The notes under the pieces are model-generated. The model made no database searches, was not told where the DNA came from, and saw nothing but the letters and a program-made list of their open reading frames with translations. This document shows positions 4,612 through 7,968 of a stretch of 7,968 bases of DNA, in pieces. The stretch comes from Acidimicrobiia bacterium. Lineage in GTDB: Bacteria > Actinomycetota > Acidimicrobiia > IMCC26256 > JACDBD01. The position numbers were made by a program, and so were the translations under genes. Positions within the stretch are counted from its first letter, which is position 1. Every line of letters begins with the position of its first letter. Location: positions 1 to 7,968 of the forward strand of contig JAPSGP010000118.1 in assembly GCA_031177445.1 (NCBI GenBank), given 5' to 3'.

Positions 4612-6343
4612 TCGTCAGCCGAGCGTCGGCCCAGTTGCCGTAGTCGCAGCCAGCAGTCGCGCCGGAGGGCCGGGTCAGCTCGATCTTCAGCGTCGACTTG
4701 CCCGTGACGTCGACCGCGACCCGCTTCTTTGGCGTCGCGCCGGTCATCTTCAGGCTGTCGAAGGCGGGCGTCGTCGCACCGTCGAGGAACACGCGGAAGA
4801 TCACCGAGCCCGCCCCGCCGCAGACGTCGTCGATGCCGACGTCGCTCAGGAAACGGCTGTAGCCGCCGGCGAGGCTGTAGGTCAGCGCGACGGACGGGTA
4901 CATGCCGATGCCCTTGGCGTACTGAGTCCCGTCGACCTTGATCGCACTCCCGGCGGCGTTCAGGTCCTTCCGGTACGGGCCGGTACCCGACTTCGCCGCC
5001 GTGAGCTGGCTCACGTACGTGGTCGTCGGCGCGGTGGTGGGCGTGGTCGTGGCCGGTGGCACGGTCGTCGTCGTGGTGGTAGTCGTTGTGGTCGTCGTCG
5101 TGGAAGGCGGGACCGTGGTGGTCGTCGTCGTGGTGGACGACGGTGGGGTCCCCGAGGCCGACACGAGCGCGTTCGCCCAGTCGGCGTACTCACAGCTGAT
5201 ACCGGCCACGTTGGTCACGACCAGCCGGAGACGGGTGACGTTCCCCACGTCCACCAGCGCCCACTTCCTCGGCGTCGCGCCGGTGACGGTTCCGCTCGTG
5301 TAGATCGGGCTGGCGGCCCCGTCGAGAAAGACCTCGAACTTCAGTGACCCCGCACCGCCGCAGATGTCGTCGATGCCGACCTCGGCCGAGAAGCTGGTGT
5401 AGGCGCCGTTCAGCGTGTAGACGATGTCGCTGCGGGGGTAGACGCCGAGCCCCTTGTCGTAGACCTTGCCGTCGAGCTTGATCTTGCCACTGCCGTTGCC
5501 GTTCTGGTCGCGGCGGTACGGCCCGCCACCGTTGACGGCCGACAACGGCGTGAGGTCGCTGAGGTACTTGGAGCTCGTCGCCGGCGGGGTCGTGGTCGAG
5601 CTCGTCGACGGCGGCGGGGGTGGCGTTGGGAGGATCCGGACGAGCTCGTCGTACCAGACGCGCGCGATGTCGCTGTAACCCTTGGCATTCGGGTGATTGC
5701 CGTCGGCCATCTCAGTGGCCTTGTCGACGACGCTGTACATGTCGACGAGCGAGACGCGTCGGCCCTTGGTGCTCACTACGCCGGGGAGCTCGGCGTTGTA
5801 CGCCCTCGCCTCCGGGTCACGTGCCGCGTACGGATCGCGGAAGGGGATGATCTGAGCGACGACGATCTTAGCGGTGCTGTTGGCGAGGATCGTGTCGATG
5901 AGATCTCCGAGCTCCCCTGCCGTCTTCTGGGCGTCGAACGGCGGCGCTCCCGTCCTGCCCGCATTCCCGACGTCGTTGGTGCCCGCCATGAGCAGCACGT
6001 AGTCAGGCTGCGCGGTGCTCAACCATCCATGGATCCTGGTCGCGATGTCGTAGATGGTGAAGCCGTTCCAGCCTTCGTGGTTCTTGTCGTCGAGGGTCGC
6101 CGGCCCCTCGCTCTGGCTCCCGACGAAGTCGAACGAGTAACGACCGCCCACGAGGAGGTCCTCGAGCGGGCCGCGGTAGCCGCCCTTGTATTCGATCGCG
6201 CCGCGCGTGATGGAGTCGCCGAGCGGCATGATCCTGACCTTCGGCGTGGTCTGGGCCGTGGCCGGTGCGGTTGCGAGGGTGGCGACCGGGATGGTGGCGA
6301 AGCCGAGTGCCAGCGCGGCCACGACCGCCCGCGCGCGCGTCAC
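4607..6343 (-). CDS. Secreted SGNH/GDSL hydrolase (CE3-like) with two NPCBM-like modules
   Basis: A 578-residue exported protein, probably an esterase that removes acetyl or similar groups from a polysaccharide. Domains: Sec signal peptide 1-31 (Arg-containing N-end, Ala-rich core, likely cut after ATAQ); SGNH domain ~35-238 with nucleophile Ser44 in MPLGDSIT, oxyanion Asn123 in AGTND, and Asp214/His217 in MADGNHP; Pro/Thr linker 239-259; NPCBM-like module 260-397; Thr/Pro linker 398-442 with runs of 7 and 13 threonines; NPCBM-like module 443-578. The GGYRGPL and HEGWNG blocks and layout resemble XynB/XynE-type CE3 acetylxylan esterases. The mature chain has exactly four cysteines, two per module (328/384, 508/566). 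No anchor or sorting signal is visible, so it is likely released. GTG start at 6343, with no clear SD, 7 bp after the stop of the upstream paralogue, suggests translational coupling. The substrate is unproven; an acyltransferase or lipase activity is possible. Confidence 0.88.
   Translation of the reverse strand: MTRARAVVAALALGFATIPVATLATAPATAQTTPKVRIMPLGDSITRGAIEYKGGYRGPLEDLLVGGRYSFDFVGSQSEGPATLDDKNHEGWNGFTIYDIATRIHGWLSTAQPDYVLLMAGTNDVGNAGRTGAPPFDAQKTAGELGDLIDTILANSTAKIVVAQIIPFRDPYAARDPEARAYNAELPGVVSTKGRRVSLVDMYSVVDKATEMADGNHPNAKGYSDIARVWYDELVRILPTPPPPPSTSSTTTPPATSSKYLSDLTPLSAVNGGGPYRRDQNGNGSGKIKLDGKVYDKGLGVYPRSDIVYTLNGAYTSFSAEVGIDDICGGAGSLKFEVFLDGAASPIYTSGTVTGATPRKWALVDVGNVTRLRLVVTNVAGISCEYADWANALVSASGTPPSSTTTTTTTVPPSTTTTTTTTTTTTTVPPATTTPTTAPTTTYVSQLTAAKSGTGPYRKDLNAAGSAIKVDGTQYAKGIGMYPSVALTYSLAGGYSRFLSDVGIDDVCGGAGSVIFRVFLDGATTPAFDSLKMTGATPKKRVAVDVTGKSTLKIELTRPSGATAGCDYGNWADARLTR
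4610..5017 (-). repeat. NPCBM-like module, copy 1 (C-terminal module of the complete hydrolase)
   Basis: Residues 443-578 of the complete hydrolase. It begins YVSQLTAAKSGTGPYRKD, continues with YAKGIGMYPS and FLSDVGIDDVCGG, and ends CDYGNWADARLTR, matching the NPCBM beta-sandwich pattern (opening 'YLSDL', 'KGLGV', 'VGIDD', closing 'WADA'). Cys508 and Cys566 are 58 apart. It resembles the modules of the neighbouring paralogue more than the other module of its own protein. Shared DNA words such as 14 bp at 4637-4650 and 6381-6394 reflect common descent. Confidence 0.75.
5018..5152 (-). repeat. Low-complexity Thr/Pro linker coding repeat
   Basis: Encodes residues 398-442 of the complete hydrolase, with threonine runs of 7 and 13 separated by VPPS and followed by VPPATTT-type units. 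In the 13-Thr run the codons are a mixture of ACG, ACC, ACA and ACT, so the DNA is not a pure triplet tract. The linker probably keeps the two carbohydrate modules apart in an extended, possibly O-glycosylated (mannosylated) form, as in other actinobacterial secreted enzymes; glycosylation is an inference. Confidence 0.8.
5153..5566 (-). repeat. NPCBM-like module, copy 2 (central module of the complete hydrolase)
   Basis: Residues 260-397. It has YLSDLTPLSA, PYRRDQNGNG, YDKGLGVYP, VGIDDICGGAGS and CEYADWANA, with Cys328 and Cys384 56 apart. It is the most divergent of the four modules: FSAEVGIDD replaces FLSDVGID, and VTNVAGIS precedes the second cysteine. Its opening SAVNGGGPYRRD is closest to classical NPCBM domains of glycoside hydrolases. 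Confidence 0.75.
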
Positions 6344-6350
6344 GCTCAGC

Positions 6351-7968
6351 TCACTTGGTCAGGCGGGCGTCGGCCCAGGCGCCGTAGTCGCAGCTGACGA
6401 CGCCGGTCCGTTCGTACACCAGCTTGAGCGTCGTCGTGCCGGTCACGTCGACGTCGATCTGCTTGGTCGCGCTGGCCCCCGTCGTCGCGCCGCTGTCGAA
6501 CGCCGGTGTCGACTCGCTGTCGCGGAAGACCCTGAAGCGGGCCGAGCCCGCGTTCCCGCAGATCTCATCGATCCCGACATCGCTCAGGAACCGTTTGTAG
6601 TTGCCGCCGAGCGCGTAGGTGAGCGTGACGGGCGGGTTGACGCCCAGGCCCTTGGCGTACTGGACGCTGCCGAGCCTGATCAGCCCGGTGTTGTTGCCGT
6701 TCCGATCGCGCTGGTACGTCCCGGTGCCGGTTTTGGTGGCCGTCAGATCGCTGAGGAACGTCTCGTCGCCAGGCGGTGGCGGCTCGGTCGGGGTCACCGG
6801 GTTCGAGGCGGCTGACGGGCTGCTGGTGCCGACGGAGTTCCTGGCTGTCACGGTGAACGTGTACGAGGTGTCGTTGGTGAGCCCGGTCACCGTGATCGGA
6901 GAGCTCGTACCTGTCTGCGACCCTCCCGGCACTCCGGTCACCGTGTAGTCGATGATCGTCGAGCCACCGTTGTAAGCCGGTGGGGTGAAGCTGACCGTCG
7001 CCTGGCCGTTGCCGGCGGTCGCGGCGCCGATCGTCGGCGCGCCCGGAGCGGTGGGTGACGGTGGCGGCGTGGAGCTCGTCGTCAACCGCGCGTCGCCCCA
7101 AGCGCCGTAGTTGCAGGTCGAGGTCCCCGTCTTCTCGTAGACGAGCTTCAGCGTGCTCTTCCCCGTGACGTCGATGTCGACCTTCTTGATCGCGGTGTTC
7201 CCCGACATCGTTCCGCTGTCGAACGCCGCGGTCGAAGCGCTGTCGAGGAAGACCCGGAAGGTGGCCGAGCCTCCCGAGCCGCAGAGTGTCCGCCCGATTC
7301 CGACGTCGCTCAGGAATCGTGAGAAGTTGCCGTTCAACGCGTAGGTGAGGGTGACGGCCGGGTTGACGCCCAGTCCCTTCTGGTAGGTCTGCGCTCCGGC
7401 GTTGAGCGGCGTGGTGTCGTTCGCGTTCCGGTCACGTTGGTACGTGCCGGTACCGGTCTTGCTCGCGGTCAGGTCGCTCAGGTACGTGGTCCCGCTCGGT
7501 GGCGGTGGCGGTGGCGTCGCCGTCGGCGTGACTGAGTTCGATGTCGCGCCGGGGCCGAGGCCGACCGAGTTCGCCGCCCGAACGGTAAAGCGATACGCGA
7601 CGCCGTTGGTGAGCCCGTCGAACACCATCGGCGAACCGGCGGCGAGCTTCGTGGTCGTCGCCGGTGACGACGTCACCGCGTAGCCGGTGATCGGCGAGCC
7701 ACCGTTGTTCGACGGCGGCGTGAAGCTGACGGTCGCTCGCGCGTCACCCGGCGTCGCGCTGACGTTGGTCGGCGCGCCCGGCACCGTGGGCGACGCGGTG
7801 AGGCGGCTGGCGATCTTGTTGTACCAGGCCGTGCCGATCTTCTCGTAGCCGCTCTGGTCGGGGTGGACGCAGTCGGCCATGTCAGTCGACTTGCTGATGA
7901 TGCTGTACATGTCGACCCATGAAGCGCGGGAGCCGCGTGCCGCCACGACACCCGGAATGGCGTTGTTG
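6351..7968 (-). CDS. Secreted SGNH hydrolase paralogue with FN3 and NPCBM-like modules, 5' truncated by window
   Basis: 538 codons are visible; the start, the signal peptide and the GDS and GTND blocks lie beyond the right edge. The visible chain (numbered from codon 7965-7967) starts NNAIPGVVAARG, aligning with YNAELPGVVSTKG of the downstream gene, and then has VDMYSIISKSTDMADCVHP with catalytic Asp32 and His35 of SGNH block V. Next come FN3-like domain ~60-150, PPPPPP linker, NPCBM-like module ~162-296, PPPSP linker, FN3-like domain ~305-395, and NPCBM-like module ~403-538. Cysteine pairs are at 229/285 and 470/526, plus Cys33 in the catalytic loop. It ends at TGA 6351-6353, 7 bp before the GTG of the second hydrolase, so the two are probably one transcript. 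Expected role: extracellular carbohydrate de-esterification with two binding modules. That the unseen catalytic blocks are intact is an assumption. Confidence 0.85.
   Translation of the reverse strand, partial: NNAIPGVVAARGSRASWVDMYSIISKSTDMADCVHPDQSGYEKIGTAWYNKIASRLTASPTVPGAPTNVSATPGDARATVSFTPPSNNGGSPITGYAVTSSPATTTKLAAGSPMVFDGLTNGVAYRFTVRAANSVGLGPGATSNSVTPTATPPPPPPSGTTYLSDLTASKTGTGTYQRDRNANDTTPLNAGAQTYQKGLGVNPAVTLTYALNGNFSRFLSDVGIGRTLCGSGGSATFRVFLDSASTAAFDSGTMSGNTAIKKVDIDVTGKSTLKLVYEKTGTSTCNYGAWGDARLTTSSTPPPSPTAPGAPTIGAATAGNGQATVSFTPPAYNGGSTIIDYTVTGVPGGSQTGTSSPITVTGLTNDTSYTFTVTARNSVGTSSPSAASNPVTPTEPPPPGDETFLSDLTATKTGTGTYQRDRNGNNTGLIRLGSVQYAKGLGVNPPVTLTYALGGNYKRFLSDVGIDEICGNAGSARFRVFRDSESTPAFDSGATTGASATKQIDVDVTGTTTLKLVYERTGVVSCDYGAWADARLTK
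6354..6761 (-). repeat. NPCBM-like module, copy 3 (C-terminal module of the truncated paralogue)
   Basis: Starts FLSDLTATKTGTGTYQRDRN, continues YAKGLGVNPP, FLSDVGIDEICGNAGS and AFDSG, and ends CDYGAWADARLTK. Very similar to copy 4 in the same protein and to copy 1 in the neighbour. Cysteines are 56 residues apart. Confidence 0.75.
6783..7055 (-). repeat. Fibronectin type III-like domain, copy 1
   Basis: About 91 residues starting PTAPGAPTIGAATAGNG, with ATVSFTPPAYNGGSTI, the core 'YTVTG', GLTNDTSYTFTVTARNSVG and the closing SNPVTPTEPP. This is the usual FN3 strand pattern (W/F-x-PP, Y-x-V, L-x-x-x-T-x-Y-x-F-x-V-x-A-x-N). Such domains are common spacers in secreted bacterial carbohydrate-active enzymes. 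Confidence 0.8.
7080..7484 (-). repeat. NPCBM-like module, copy 4 (first module of the truncated paralogue)
   Basis: Starts YLSDLTASKTGTGTYQRDRN, continues YQKGLGVNPAVTLTYAL and FLSDVGIGRTLCGSGGS, and ends CNYGAWGDARLT. It differs from the other three by GRTLCG in place of the acidic GID[DE]xCG turn, which may alter ligand or calcium contacts. The cysteine pair is kept, 56 residues apart. Confidence 0.75.
7518..7790 (-). repeat. Fibronectin type III-like domain, copy 2
   Basis: About 91 residues directly after the SGNH domain: PTVPGAPTNVSATPGDA, ATVSFTPPSNNGGSPI, GYAVTSSPA, GLTNGVAYRFTVRAANSVG and SNSVTPTATPP. Clearly paralogous to the other FN3 copy in the same protein, which suggests that an FN3-NPCBM unit was duplicated as a pair. 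Confidence 0.8.

Noticed and set aside
5018..5152. Possible CRISPR-like or tandem DNA repeat.
   Set aside because: The periodicity is 3 bp from Thr codons in frame; there are no spacers or longer repeat units.
4938..5303. Plus-strand frame with long valine runs that looks like a membrane segment.
   Set aside because: The valines are the reverse complement of the Thr codons in the hydrolase linker, not a real transmembrane helix.
6329..6340. Alternating CG tract just inside the second hydrolase gene, possible Z-DNA or slippage site.
   Set aside because: It is short and explained by the Arg-Ala codons of the signal peptide start.
5693..6815. Two overlapping plus-strand frames (234 and 209 codons) over the hydrolase genes.
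   Set aside because: Both are shadows of the SGNH and NPCBM coding strand; no SD, no motifs, and the second crosses the boundary between the two hydrolase genes.

Overview
The window is high-GC DNA whose coding style (GTG/TTG starts, strong GC third positions, long antisense shadow frames) and protein families suggest an actinomycete. The mix of an amidohydrolase, an amino-acid dehydrogenase, a FadD-type ligase and secreted multi-module Thr/Pro-linked proteins would fit Acidimicrobiia or a related environmental lineage. The placement is inferred from style and families, not from a marker gene.

Left part, plus strand (1-4599): the C-terminal end of an amidohydrolase-2 protein; a Leu/Val-type NAD-dependent amino-acid dehydrogenase (GTG start at 279); an 86-bp gap holding a strong two-tier stem-loop; then a tightly packed trio of a FadD-like acyl-CoA ligase, an unrecognised 102-residue protein and a zinc-dependent MDR alcohol dehydrogenase (TTG start at 3355). 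These are intracellular catabolic enzymes. A plausible reading is deamination of a branched-chain amino acid to a 2-oxoacid, with CoA activation and alcohol/aldehyde redox steps nearby, but the sequence does not show that they share one substrate.

Right part, minus strand (4607-7968, running off the right edge): two tandem genes for secreted modular proteins, transcribed towards the catabolic block. Each has an SGNH/GDSL hydrolase domain resembling family CE3 acetylxylan esterases, followed by two NPCBM-like carbohydrate-binding modules. The downstream copy (578 residues) is complete, with a signal peptide, Ser44/Asp214/His217 catalytic residues and Pro/Thr-rich linkers. The upstream copy is cut by the window edge, so only the end of its hydrolase domain is visible, and its modules are separated by fibronectin type III domains instead. 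They are 7 bp apart and probably co-transcribed, and they look like products of duplication and module shuffling. All four NPCBM-like modules carry a matched cysteine pair, suggesting a disulfide-stapled variant.

The two blocks converge with only 7 bp between stop codons. No RNA gene, CRISPR array, insertion sequence, attachment site or origin was seen. The most interesting part is the tandem SGNH-NPCBM locus, a likely extracellular polysaccharide de-esterification pair.
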